64,000 bases of DNA from Flaccisagitta enflata (taxonomy: Eukaryota; Chaetognatha; Sagittoidea; Aphragmophora): the NCBI GenBank assembly GCA_965153355.1, contig OZ231128.1:28148001-28212000 (forward strand). The letters are read 5' to 3'. The position numbers and the translations under genes are program-made. Positions within the stretch are counted from its first letter, which is position 1. Every line of letters starts with the position of its first letter. Below the pieces are notes generated by a model. The model saw only the letters and a program-made list of their open reading frames with translations. It did no database searches and had not been told where the DNA came from. Of this stretch, positions 21,193-31,389 are shown piece by piece.

Positions 21193-21587
21193 CTTTTGGA
21201 AACGTGCTTCATTCATGGCAGTGAATGCTCATGTTCACTCAATCTCCATATTTTTAAAGTTCTTTTATCTCTTAAGAATCCGTTGTATCCCTCCCAAGCT
21301 CTAACTCAATACGCAAGTCCCAAATCCAAATGCTGGTTTGCCGGTACATCCATCTGTTCGTCTTCCTGTCAGTCTTTGACGGCATGTAATCGCAAGCGGT
21401 TTTGGCAATACCGTCTTCGCCCCATAGCGGGCGAAGATCTTATTTATTTGTTGACCCATCACAGAAGCTGATCACCCAACAATTCAACGAGAAAAAAAAC
21501 AACAACACAAACGCTGATTAATCGACGTTTTGGTGAAAACGTAATTGTCACGTCTTGGTCTAAGTTGTGGCTAAAAGGGGCATCAAA
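21193..21587 (+). other. Upstream region of the ShKT gene
   Basis: Ordinary mixed sequence with no bounded repeat. A reading frame at 21169-21471 shows no gene-like features. Confidence 0.35.
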
Positions 21588-22764
21588 ATGATAGCCTTGG
21601 GTTTCTGCCTTCTGTTTCTTCTTCAATTAGGTAAATTCAGTGATGTTATCGTAAATTCAGTGATGTTATCTTGTTAATTCAGTCTCGCTTTAATTGCCGA
21701 TAAACGATGAGTACCAGACCCTCACCGGTCACGTTCGCAATGTCAACCCGTGTCTTTTGTTTTTAAGTGTTTTTAAGCGGGTTATGTTTTAGGGTGAGGG
21801 GAGGGGTTAGGGTTAGGGATGGGCTGGGTTTTAGGGTTAGGGATAGAGTAGGGATTAGGGATAGGGTGAGGGTTAGGTGTGGGTTTGGTCTTATATGTTT
21901 AAGCTCGACATCTGTAATAACCATTGATCATTTCAGAAAAACTCACATTCTTAATCAAAACGAACCTGTATCAGAGCATTCAGAGTTACTTATTAAAGCT
22001 AAAATAATAACTTTTATTTCTTGTTGAAGATATCTTGAACGTTGAAGAGCTCAAAACAAGAAAAGATAACTACTCCTTTCAGTTTCCTCTAAAATGAGAA
22101 AATTCTGTCTCTGAAAAAATTTTTGATGATGCAGTTTAAACACTGTAAACTGTTGTTTAGGGGATCCAAAGTTTTCTGCAATGCGTAAGCTTTAATTATA
22201 GATTTGTCCATGTGTGGAAAAACAAGTGCACCGGATTGAATTACCTAACATGACCCATTCACCTCACAGTGATCCTATGACTCACTCCGCTTCATCCATT
22301 CATTGACAATTTGGTCGTTGTGTCCTCAAAAATTCCTCACGTCCTTAAATTCGTTGGTTATGATTTTTTTTCTTACCATTCACTCATCTTACCTTTTATT
22401 CTTACCTTTCATTTATCTAAACGTCGTTATTTACGTATTATCTTTCCATTCATACCATGACATCCATTAAATACTGTACCTACCAAGCGATGAATCATTC
22501 ATGAATGTCAAGTCCATCCTCTCTCCTTGTCCATTTACAGGGACCGGAAACGGGCTTGCTTGCGTCGATTACAACGTGCAATGTCACGCTTGGGCGTTGG
22601 CCGGAGAATGCGCCAAGAATCCAGCTTGGATGTTGCCCAACTGCAGAGGATCTTGCACCTTTGACAAGCACAACAGTTGCGCGGCTTGGGCTGCCAGAGG
22701 CGAATGTCACAAAAACCCGACTTACATGCTGGCCGTCTGTCCACGATCCTGCAATCATTGCTAG
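21588..22764 (+). CDS. Two-exon secreted protein with two fused ShKT units (88 aa)
   Basis: Exon 1 (21588-21630) encodes a signal peptide of 14 codons plus one base (MIALGFCLLFLLQL). The donor is GTAAAT. Exon 2 (22541-22764) follows the acceptor CCATTTACAG. The split Gly codon restores the frame and the stop is TAG. The mature part has ten cysteines in two ShKT-like repeats: CVDYNVQCHAWALAGEC onward, then CAAWAARGECHKNPTYMLAV onward, with the conserved W, GEC, NP and M positions. Unit 1 lacks cysteine 6 and unit 2 lacks cysteine 1. ShKT domains occur in secreted enzymes, ion-channel-blocking peptides and venom components of cnidarians and nematodes. This sequence does not show which role applies. 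AATAAA at 22803-22808 ends the transcript about 40 bp after the stop. Family confidence is high; function is unknown. Confidence 0.85.
21783..21892. repeat. Interstitial TTAGGG-like tract in the ShKT intron
   Basis: Degenerate repeats of GGGTTAGGGTTAGGGAT, TTAGGGATAG and GGGTGAGGGTTAGG over about 110 bp. They resemble decayed telomeric hexamers. Confidence 0.65.
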
Positions 22765-22802
22765 TCGCTTTGGTCTCTTTTTTTTCTTGTGATTTCTACA
22801 AA

Positions 22803-22808
22803 AATAAA
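22803..22808 (+). terminator. Poly(A) signal of the ShKT gene
   Basis: AATAAA, 39 bp after the stop codon. Confidence 0.7.
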
Positions 22809-23114
22809 GTGGCAGCATTAACCAGGAGAACCAGTCTAGCCCTGTTTTTTGAGTTTTGCCCTTGGCTTTAATCGATACGCTATTTACATGTGGTTTTTAC
22901 CAAAAAACCTAATTCAAAATGAATTTTAGAGGATTTTTCTCAAAAATTGTTTTGTCATTACGATAGATGCGATAGATGCAAGAAATGCGGTTTTTGAATT
23001 AATTCACTCAGCTTTTTTCTATTGCCAAGATGTCTGGCGTTTTATACACTTATTATTGATACTTAATTGACTTTTATATGTGCTTGAAGCGAAAGTTCTC
23101 CTCGTTAAAAACTA

Positions 23115-23290
23115 CAGTGGAACCCCGCAATAACAGCCTCGCTTTTAAAGGTTCTCCATCAATAAAGGTCAATATTCTAAACTCCCAAATGGTAGTTCTT
23201 AATGTGATTTCACCTCTCTTTAAAAACTATCCCGAGATAAAGGTGAAAAATCTTCAGTCCCAATGGGACGGATGAGGCGGAGTTCTACTG
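23115..23290. mobile_element. TA-flanked MITE (Tc1/mariner-like)
   Basis: CAGTGGAACCCCGC after TA (23113-23114) and inverted GGCGGAGTTCTACTG before TA (23291-23292). 176 bp with no coding content. The terminus matches the CAGT(T/G)GAACCCCG type also present at 44582. Confidence 0.75.
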
Positions 23291-23292
23291 TA

Positions 23293-23590
23293 CCTACAAT
23301 TTTAATGAGAACACCCATTATTTGATGTATTGTTAATACAGCTACAACAGATGTCAAAGGCATACTAGCTTCATCCATTATCACCAATATAGATTATATA
23401 TTCTATATCATATCAGATTTAGATTTAAAGAAAATAACTTGAAGGATCAAAAGTTTTTTATCTGTTATAGCCACTGAACATACAGGCGAGTATCCACTTC
23501 CCTTGGATACGTTGCAGCGGGGTGTAACTGTACCTGTGAAAGGATTACCAATAAAGGCGGCTAATCGCCGTAGGAAAAAATTCGTAAATG
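23293..23590. other. Unassigned spacer
   Basis: No gene or repeat boundary seen. Confidence 0.4.
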
Positions 23591-23596
23591 CTGAGA

Positions 23597-23790
<194 letters not shown>

Positions 23791-23810
23791 TAACACGGGG
23801 TTACAATATT

Positions 23811-23970
23811 GTTGCGGATAGGGGCATCCAACCCCCATCCACACCCCAACCCCCACACACAAGCATCTAGACTGCTTGTTTTTCCACTTTTCAACTCGGA
23901 CGGACAGACGGACCAACAGACCAATGGATGGACTGACAGACAAAGCCTCTCATAGAGTCCATAGTTGAAA
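23811..23970 (+). mobile_element. Family S element, decayed
   Basis: GTTGCGGATAGGGGCA, CTTTTCAACTCGGACGGACA, GACAAAGCCTCTCATAGAGT and ATAGTTGAAATG retain the S order, but the hairpin is degraded and the AACAAGG end is missing. Confidence 0.5.
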
Positions 23971-24637
23971 TGAGAGAAAGACTGTGCTGCCAGGATGCAC
24001 AATTACCACCTGGTTCAACTAACTCAATTCCTCGTTTTTCGGGAAAACGCGAAAAATGCGGAAAAATAAAAAAAGATTTAAAAAATCATAGCTCCAAGAC
24101 TATCAATCGCACAGAATTCTGCTTGGCGTCATCTGAAAGAGGAGAATTAGCTCTTTCTTAGCTGTTAATTTCATGCGTAGGCTTGTTTGGCCCGAAAAAA
24201 GCACCAACTTCCCCAAAAGACTCAAAAGAAAAAGGGAAAACCAATTTCCTCCGTAGGTCTCAAAAAGCCGAAGGTATTCTTCGACTTTTTTCCAAATCAA
24301 TCACTGTCACTAAAGTTTATATGGCATTGTTGTGTTTCATTTCTAAAAATGATAACCATTAATAAGAGAGAAATGAGTCAAGAAATCATAGAAAAATTTG
24401 ATAATTGGTGATAAAAGAGTCAGGCAAACAACATCTTTTTTTCCGCTTTTGTTCAAATACCAGCGACTTCATGAAAATATAAGTCCTTCAATAGGAAGGT
24501 AGCTAGGTTTATCAGTACGTATATATTGTGTTTTTCTTTACTTCTTTTATCAAGTGAAAAAACCAACGATGATGATTTTTGTGCCTTCCAATAACAAATT
24601 ACGATGTATCGCGCCCTGTTTTTTGTCTTTTTGTTTT
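23971..24637. other. Unassigned AT-rich spacer
   Basis: No gene. The short frames here have no gene-like features. Confidence 0.4.
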
Positions 24638-24795
24638 TTTAGTTCCGTGCTACGCGACTCTACATCCCGCTATGTCGGTCCGTCGGTTGGTCAATCGGTC
24701 GGTCAGTCAATCGGCGGTTAATCGGTCGATTGGTTGGTCGGTTGATCGGTCTGTTGGTCGGTATGTTGGTCGGTCTGTTGGTCGGTCGGTCCCCT
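24638..24795 (-). mobile_element. Family S hairpin end joined to a foldback element
   Basis: TTTAGTTCCGTGCTACGCGACTC then about 110 bp of GGTCGGTTGGTCGG tract. The opposite S end is absent because family F sequence begins directly after it. This looks like an insertion into, or a fusion with, the S core. Confidence 0.6.
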
Positions 24796-25318
24796 TTTTG
24801 GGCAGCGGCCCCAAAGGGCCGTTGTCCTGTCGGACATCCGTCCGTACGTACGCCCCCCCCCCCCCCCCGAGACCACTCAAGCCCAACTCTGGCTCTTTCA
24901 GGTCTGAATTTAGTCATATCGGGCCCAAATCAACTCCTTCAGACCTATAATCGCCTCTCTTAGGTCCAGAATTAGCACTCTCAGATCCAAAATCAGCCTC
25001 CTTAGGCCCAAAATCAGCCCTCTTAAGCCCACAATCAGCCCTCTTAGACCATCAATAAACCCTTTCAGGCTTCTCTGGCTTCTCTCGCCTCTATGGTCTC
25101 CCAGTCCTCTCCGGCCTGAAATATGGCCTATTAGGCCTCAAACTTACCCTCTTGAGCCTAAATTTTCACCTCTCAGGAGAGATGCATGTAAGGAAATTCA
25201 CCCCAGTGTCCTACAGGACATCGGCCCTTTGGGGCCGCTACCCTGCACTCACTCCCCATCTTTGGCTAATCATTCCGAGCAGGGCATCGGGTACCGCTGA
25301 CCATGTGCAATCCTTAGA
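24796..25318 (-). mobile_element. Family F foldback element, copy 4
   Basis: GGGCAGCGGCCCCAAAGGGC and TGTCCTGTCGGACAT, then arrays of about 20-bp AGGCCCAAAATCAGCC(C/T)TCTT units, mirrored by TGTCCTACAGGACATCGGCC. The outer end CATCGGGTACCGCTGACCAT is at about 25276-25295. Confidence 0.75.
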
Positions 25319-25324
25319 TGACTT

Positions 25325-25455
25325 GTTACTTTTTCGGCGTTTTTTGAGCTTTTTTAGCATACTGCTCCTGCCCAAATGCCCTAGTGACCTTCTCGAGCAC
25401 TGCCTCTGCCCACCCGCACGCGACTAGGGTAGCCGTGTATCAGGCCTTGTTTTTT
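25325..25455 (-). mobile_element. Family S element, 5'-end half
   Basis: TACTGCTCCTGCCCAAATGC, GCACGCGACTAGGGTAGCC and GTGTATCAGGCCTTGTT form the S 5' half in reverse. The hairpin half is missing. Confidence 0.65.
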
Positions 25456-25919
25456 TAACCTACGAACCGACACGCATTCACAGCGTCCCCATACATAGAC
25501 AAAGACAGCTTTGAGTGCCCTGAGCCGCGACTGATGCAGAAGTGTCATATACCACTTGGGGAACACCAATCACCCGCTGGGAAATTTTTTCGAAGGCAAA
25601 AAAGTGATTTTTCCTTGTTAATATGCAACTCCTCTTTTGATAAGATGTTGGTTTAATTCAATTGCCTTTTTTCAGAATGAAACTCAATTTGTTCAGCAAC
25701 CCCTTGACCGATTAAGTTGAAATTTTACATGAATAAACGTCTTAAAAAATGCTGCCAAACGAGTCCAATCCCAGTATTGTGGCTTTACTAGAAGACGATT
25801 TATGATTTTCTAAAGATTTAAAAAATGTAACGATTTAAGCAAGAAATTTATGTATTTTTTTTTCTCATCAAAGTGATATTAAAAGAAAATTTGCTTTAGA
25901 TAACATAAATATGAAACAC

Positions 25920-26222
25920 AAGGTTGTATACACAGCTACCAATGTCACATGCAGGTGGGCAGGGGCAGTGATAAGAAAGGCTAACCCAAGCATTTGGGCA
26001 GGAGCAATAACACAAAACCGCCCAAAATGTAAAAACGCCAAAAAAGCTAACACAGACCTACAGACTGACGGACCAACTGACCTCTCACGCATGCAACTAA
26101 CAAGGCTGGATACAGGGCTACCCTAATTGAGTGCGGGTGGGCAGGAGCAGTGCTGGAGAAGGTCACTAGGGCATCTGGGCAGGAGCTGTATGCTCAAAAA
26201 GCTCAAAAACAACAAAGATGAG
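25920..26222 (+). mobile_element. Two family S pieces in the left TIR arm
   Basis: CAGCTACCAATGTCACATGC through CTCACGCATGCAACTAA, directly followed by AACAAGGCTGGATACAGGGC to the core. The same pair lies inverted at about 29340-29650. Confidence 0.65.
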
Positions 26223-26634
26223 AAAGCTGCTAAGATGAGAAAAAATCTATTGTGTTATATGCTGATATACTTAGTTCTTTGGAGAATATTCTTACCAAAG
26301 CAAGGATTGCTGGAACTGGTCATAAAACGCATCTAAATCTGATTTTGGGCAATACAGCTTGTTTATCCTTCTCAAATTTTCTGACATCGATCACACAAGT
26401 CTTGCATAGGCCCACACACACACACATGCACAAACACTCACACACACACATATGGACATGACATTGAATACACATACATATGTGAACAGGGTACGACATA
26501 GTGCGGGAGCACGGGAGCATTGCTCCAAGGCAGCTAGCCACTTTGTAGGCAGAAGAGAGGGAAAAAGAAGCGAAAAGAGGAATGAAAGGGAAAAAGTAAT
26601 GGAAAAAAAAGGTGCAAAGAAGAGGCATAAAACC

Positions 26635-26794
26635 AAACAAGGCCGGATACATTGCAATCCAGTCAAAACAGTTGGGCAGGAGCAGTAATGCAAAAACTGC
26701 CTGGAATTCAAAAATGTGACGGGCGGTTGGACTGACCAACCTATCTACCTACGGACTGACAAGGCAAGGTGTAAAGTTGCGTGTCCATGACTAA
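26635..26794 (+). mobile_element. Family S hairpin element
   Basis: AACAAGGCCGGATACATTGC, TTGGGCAGGAGCAGTAATGC and a GGTTGGACTGACC tract, ending in the degraded hairpin GTTGCGTGTCCATGACTAA. Confidence 0.7.
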
Positions 26795-26954
26795 AAAGTC
26801 AGGATAGTCTATTTGCTTTAAAAATATTGAGAGTATTTGTTTTTGATAGTTTCCTTTTTTACAACAAAAAAAACATGTATAAATTTTTTAGCAGGAATTG
26901 GATAAAGAACATTGCTCGTAGGCAGCAAAAAAATTTGTCGGACCCTGTATGTGA

Positions 26955-26980
26955 ACACACACACACACACACACACACAC

Positions 26981-27041
<61 letters not shown>
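26955..27041. repeat. (AC)n microsatellite
   Basis: CA dinucleotides with one GG interruption near 26981. Confidence 0.95.
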
Positions 27042-27043
<2 letters not shown>

Positions 27044-27143
27044 GAGCAAATAGACATACACATATGCAATGCTGACCCTGCCATGTGCCAATGCTTGATC
27101 GTAATATGATTTGGCAAATATTTCATAAATTTGGAATTTTCCC

Positions 27144-27240
27144 AGGCCTATATAATATTGAGTTCCCCCCCCTATGGGAGGGGGGAAATCAAAGGGTTTG
27201 GAGATGGGGAAGGAAATCAAAGGGGGAACAGGTCGCCCAA
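27144..27240. mobile_element. Truncated hAT-like MITE, left end
   Basis: CCAGGCCTATATAATATTGAG then a C-rich/G-rich inverted stretch and AATCAAAGGG match the left end of the elements at 43399, 50888 and 29737. The right end is missing. Confidence 0.5.
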
Positions 27241-27242
27241 GG

Positions 27243-27791
27243 GCAATATGTGGTCAGCAATACCCGTTGCCCTACTTTGCCTGATTGTGAATTGGAGTGA
27301 GGGGAAGCAGGGCAGTGGCCCTGAAGGGGACAAAGTCCTGTAGAACACAGGTGGACTTACGTTCGTCCATTCATTTGTTCGTCCATCCGTCTCCCCAGGC
27401 CTTCTCAGGCCTGAAATCTGCCCTCTCAGGCCTGAAATCTACTCTCTCATGCCTAACATCTGCCCTCTCAGGCTGAGAGGGTAGACATAAGGCCTGAGAG
27501 GGCCTGAACAGGCGGATTTCAGACCTGGGAGGGCGGATTTCAGAACTGAGAGGGCAGATTTCAGGTCTGAGAGGGCAGATTTCAGGTCTGAGAGGGCAGA
27601 TTCAAGGCCTGCGAGGGCAGATTTCAGGCCTGAGAGGGCAGATTTCAGCTGTGAAAGGGCAGATTTCAGGCTTGAGAGGGCAGATTTCAGGCCTGATAGG
27701 GCCTGGGTGGGGGATGCTTGAACGCACAAACAAACGGACGAAGGGACAAACGAAAGTCCCCTGTGTTCCCCCTTCGGGGCCGTTGCCCAAA
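27243..27791 (+). mobile_element. Family F foldback element, copy 5
   Basis: The outer end GTGGTCAGCAATACCCGTTG is at 27250, followed by GGCAGTGGCCCTGAAGGGG and TCCTGTAGAACACAGG. Units are about 21-bp CAGGYCTGAGAGGGCAGATTT. It closes with CTTCGGGGCCGTTGCCC. Confidence 0.75.
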
Positions 27792-27861
27792 AAAGAGAAA
27801 AAAAGGAATTTTGGGGAAAATATAACTTTTTACAGTACTAGATCATAAAACAGAATTAGTA

Positions 27862-27930
27862 AAACACACACACACACACACACACACAAACAAACACACA
27901 CATACACACAGCAAATGGACACACACACAG
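27862..27930. repeat. (AC)n-rich tract
   Basis: CA repeats with AAAC interruptions. Confidence 0.9.
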
Positions 27931-28061
27931 GTTTGATGATGCATCCAAATCTTTGACGATGAAACCTTGATAATGTTTATCAAAGTCTGCGTGAAGACTT
28001 TCATCCACCAACTCCTCCAAAATCACAGTGCCATGGCCATGGCCTGTAATATTGACACACC

Positions 28062-28782
28062 TCAAACATGTATCAAGGCCTTGTGGTGGAGCAGAGGTTC
28101 GCTGAATCGGGAGTCGGACCATTCAATTTTGATTTGTTGCCTAGTCGCAACTCCTTCAATAATTTCCTTCTCCATGAGGTAGAGGAAGGGAGAGTGGTTC
28201 TTCTCCTCAATGTAAATGGAGCGATTGCCGTTGACATCAAGAAGAGAGCGTCGTATGCGGGGCAGGTCATTGTACATTGCGTCGAGGATGACGGGACGCA
28301 TGACACGGACATTGATGGCTGATGGAGAATTGCCAATCTTATGAAGTCGTTCCTTAATGCCATTTGCGACCATGAGATCCGAGAATTTGATGATGAGAGG
28401 GTTATTGTCGAGCCAGCCAATTGGTCGTAGGTCGGCAACGGGCGTCACATCAGCAATTTCTTGGTCAATAAGCTCCAGGTTGACAAACACGATTCTGATG
28501 AGGTTTGAAAGAAACCGACGTCTCGCAGCAGTCCCTGGTCGGCCAAGGTCTGGCAGTTTCCATGAGTAGCCGAAGATGCAAAATTCCCCTTTCATCGCCT
28601 CGTATTCTCGAACGAACTTTTCCTTCTCGATTTTAAAGATTTTTGATTATGTCTTGGTGATTGTGAAGATGGTTGGCGTTTTCGCGGCATTGGGTGACGA
28701 GGTCGTTGTTAGAATCGAGGATTTGTTGACGTACTTTGAATAAAGCTGCAGTAAGACAGGCCTCGGTGACGGCTTCGGCCAT
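28062..28782 (-). pseudogene. Broken ~239-residue reading frame, family unknown
   Basis: Two minus-strand frames abut. One starts at ATG 28782 (MAEAVTEACLTAALFKVRQQ) and ends at TAA 28633-28635. The other is open from just upstream of 28595 (KEKFVREYEAMKGEFCIFGY) to TGA 28062. Removing one A from the A-run near 28637-28641 joins them in one frame of exactly 240 codons including the stop. So this is a recent one-base frameshift, or a sequencing error. The product would be soluble: about 60 helical, charged residues, then a mixed region with RRSLLDVNG and IYIEEKNHSPFLYL. The layout vaguely recalls ORF1 proteins of non-LTR elements, but I cannot confirm that. It lies in the loop of the long-TIR element 25479-30972. 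Confidence 0.5.
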
Positions 28783-28868
28783 GATTAGCTTTAGGGTAAA
28801 AGACTTTAAACAAGTGAAGTAGTAATTAAGCTTTGAAAGCATTTTAGTAGCGGTAATGTTCATCCCCC

Positions 28869-28880
28869 CCTGTGTGTGTG

Positions 28881-28935
<55 letters not shown>
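28869..28935. repeat. (GT)n microsatellite
   Basis: Marks the inner edge of the right TIR arm. The left arm ends in CA repeats at the corresponding place. Confidence 0.9.
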
Positions 28936-29287
28936 CTGTGTTTACATATGTATGTGTGTTCAATGTCATGTCCTTGTGTGTGACAGTGTTTGTGCATGTG
29001 TGTGCACGTGGGCCTGTGCGAGACTTGTGTGATCGATGTCAGAAAATTTGAGAAGAATGAACAAGCTGTATTGCCCAAAATCAAATTGAGATGCGTTTTA
29101 TGACCAGTTCCAGAAATTCTTGCCTTGGTAAGAATGTTCTTTAAAGATTTAAGTATATCAGTATGTAATGTAATAGATTTTTTCTCATCTTAGCACTTAG
29201 CCTTAAAAACAACTCAATAGGAACTAAACTCAAATGATACGTGGGAAAGCAACTTAAAGCATACTTAAAAGCTGACAAATACAATTT

Positions 29288-29655
29288 TCAGTCGCGTGCT
29301 ACACAACTCTACACCCGGCTATGTCGGTCCATTGGTCGGTTGGTCGGTCGGGCCCCTTTTTACTTTTTCATCGTTTTTGAATTTTTTGAGCATACAGCTC
29401 CTGCCCAGATGCTCTAGTGACATTCTCCAGCACTGCACCTGCCCACCCAGGCACAACTAGGGTAGCTGTGTATCCAGCCTTGTTGCATGCGTGAGAGGTC
29501 AGTCGGTCCATTAGTCTGTAAGTCTGTGTTAGCTTTTTTGGCCTTTTGGGCGGTTCTTGTGTTACTGCTCTGGCCCAAATGCTTGGGTTAGCCTTTCTTA
29601 TCACAGCCCCTGCCCACCCACATGAATTTGGTAGCTGTGTTTACAACCTTGTATT
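29288..29655 (-). mobile_element. Two family S pieces in the right TIR arm
   Basis: TCAGTCGCGTGCTACACAAC starts a reverse S copy ending near GTATCCAGCCTTGTT (29487). A second 5'-half runs to GTAGCTGTGTTTACAACCTT. It mirrors 25920-26222. Confidence 0.65.
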
Positions 29656-29736
29656 TCATATTCATATTCAATTCATGCTATCTAAAGCAAACTTTCTTTT
29701 AATATCAATTTGATGAGAAGAATGAATACATTTTTT

Positions 29737-30623
29737 CAGGGGTGTATAAAGTTGAGTATTCCCCCCCCCCCCCCCGGTTGGGGGGGAATAAAATCAAAAG
29801 GTTTGGAGACCGGGAAAAAAATCAAAAGTTTGAAAAAAAGAAAAAAAAAATTTTTTTGAAGATCTAATATTTTTGGTAGTACCAAAAAGTAAAAAACAAT
29901 TACTACAACACAATTTAACACTATTCAAACCTAGAGTAACTGTTTTATAGCTTTGAGGGGAAGAAAATCAATGATTTTGTAACGCGGGGAAGAAAATCAA
30001 AGGCAGGGGGGGGGGGGAATAAAATCAAAAGCCACTCAATTATACGGATTGACTTTTTGTAAACCTTTATAAATCAAAAACTATTGGGGGAAAAGTCTTC
30101 AAATTTTCAGTGTATGTTGATAGTAAGCTACGGTTTTGTTATGCCAAATCTCAATATTGAACTCTTAAGTATTGGCAGTCAGCATAACATTGATTAAACT
30201 ACCATTTTCTGTGAGGTTTTTGTAGAGAGGCTGTCTATGACAACTTGCCATTTCCAAAGGAATTGACAAAAAACCCTGGGATGAGTCTCCAACAACAGAT
30301 AAAAGTTCATAAAATAAACATTTCCTGCATAGGTATCAAAAACTTGGATATTCAAAAGGGTTTCTATAGACGTAGCAAGCACATAGTAAGGATCTATTTC
30401 AAAAAAAAATATCAAAAGTTGATTTGGCCCAAAAAATTGTAGTTTTTTTTAATGTTATGTTGACTTCCAACACTTATGAACTCAACGTTGAGATTTGGCA
30501 TGACTAAACCGTAGCATATTACCTACATACACTGAAAATTTGAAGATTTTTTTCCCAATAGTTTTGGATTTATAAAGGTTTACTAAAAGTCAAACCGATT
30601 TAAAGATGGTGTATACACCCCTG
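29737..30623. mobile_element. hAT-like element, TSD CATTTTTT
   Basis: CAGGGGTGTATA at the left and TATACACCCCTG at the right, flanked by CATTTTTT (29729-29736 and 30624-30631). The inner inverted arms run about 30037-30190 and 30450-30607. The left arm of the host element (near 25812-25825) shows the unoccupied site. No transposase. Confidence 0.8.
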
Positions 30624-31019
30624 CATTTTTTAAATCTTTAGAAAATCATAAATCATCTTCTAATAAAGCCACAATACTGGGATTGGACTTGTTTGACAGC
30701 ATTTTTTAAGACGTTTATTCATGTAAAATTTCAACTTAATCGGTCAAGGGGTTGCTGAACAAATTGAATTTCATTCTGAAAAAAGGCAATTGAATTAAAC
30801 CAACATCTTATCAAAAGAGGAGTTGCATATTAACAAGGAAAAATCACTTTTTTGCCTTCGAAAAAAATTCCCAGCGTGTGATTGGTGTTCCCCAAGTGGT
30901 ATATGACACTTCTGCATCAGTCGCGGCTCAGGGCACTCAAAGCTGTCTTTGTCTATGTATGGTGACGCTGTGCATTGTATTCAGTATACAGACGTGTGTC
31001 CGCGACTAAAATCTTGACT

Positions 31020-31380
31020 CGCACATCTGCTTTCAAGCAGTTGTTTCTGCGCGAATCACGACACCACCTGGTAGGAATCCACATTAAGCCTCCAGATAGT
31101 GATGACCTTTTCGTCTTCCTTAGACCACAGATGCAGTTATTAGACCACAGATACAGTTCTAAGACCACAGATGCAGTTCTTAGACCATAGATACAGTTCG
31201 GCATTTTCATCTTTACCTGGTCCTCCCACATTCCCCTCTTGCATCTGGCTCTGACCTCAGTCTTCGTGTCTTTTCATAATATTCATGTCTTTTTCGTTTT
31301 TGCTGGCATCTCCTTTTGTTATTCCAAGAAATGAGACCGCCTAGTTTACCGGTTTAGACATCAAGACAGTAATATTACGG
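31020..31380. other. Spacer with a 20-bp tandem repeat
   Basis: TTAGACCACAGATGCAGTT-type units repeat four times at about 31119-31199. The reverse S hairpin remnant GTGTCCGCGACTAAAA lies just before, near 30995. No gene. Confidence 0.5.
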
Positions 31381-31389
31381 CCGTATGCG

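Larger units (their letters stand above)
25479..30972. mobile_element. 5.5-kb element with ~1-kb TIRs and 4-bp TSD CATT (Chapaev/CMC-like?)
   Basis: Ends CACAGCGTC / GACGCTGTG are flanked by CATT at 25475-25478 and 30973-30976. The left arm (25479 to about 26493) is mirrored in the right arm (30972-30624, then 29736 to about 28933). The gap in the right arm is the later insertion 29737-30623. Both arms contain the same two family S pieces in the same order. A 5'-CAC terminus and 4-bp TSD suit Chapaev-type elements, but 4 bp is weak and no transposase is recognised. The centre holds a family F element, CA/GT tracts and a broken reading frame. Confidence 0.7.

Noticed and set aside
22495-22818. 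Reverse-strand 107-residue frame over the ShKT exon
   Set aside because: Antisense of an exon whose forward product has the complete domain pattern, splice sites and poly(A) signal.
28068-28322. Forward frame of 84 residues in the broken gene region
   Set aside because: Shadow of the minus-strand frame, which continues across the joint after one base is removed. The forward frame does not.
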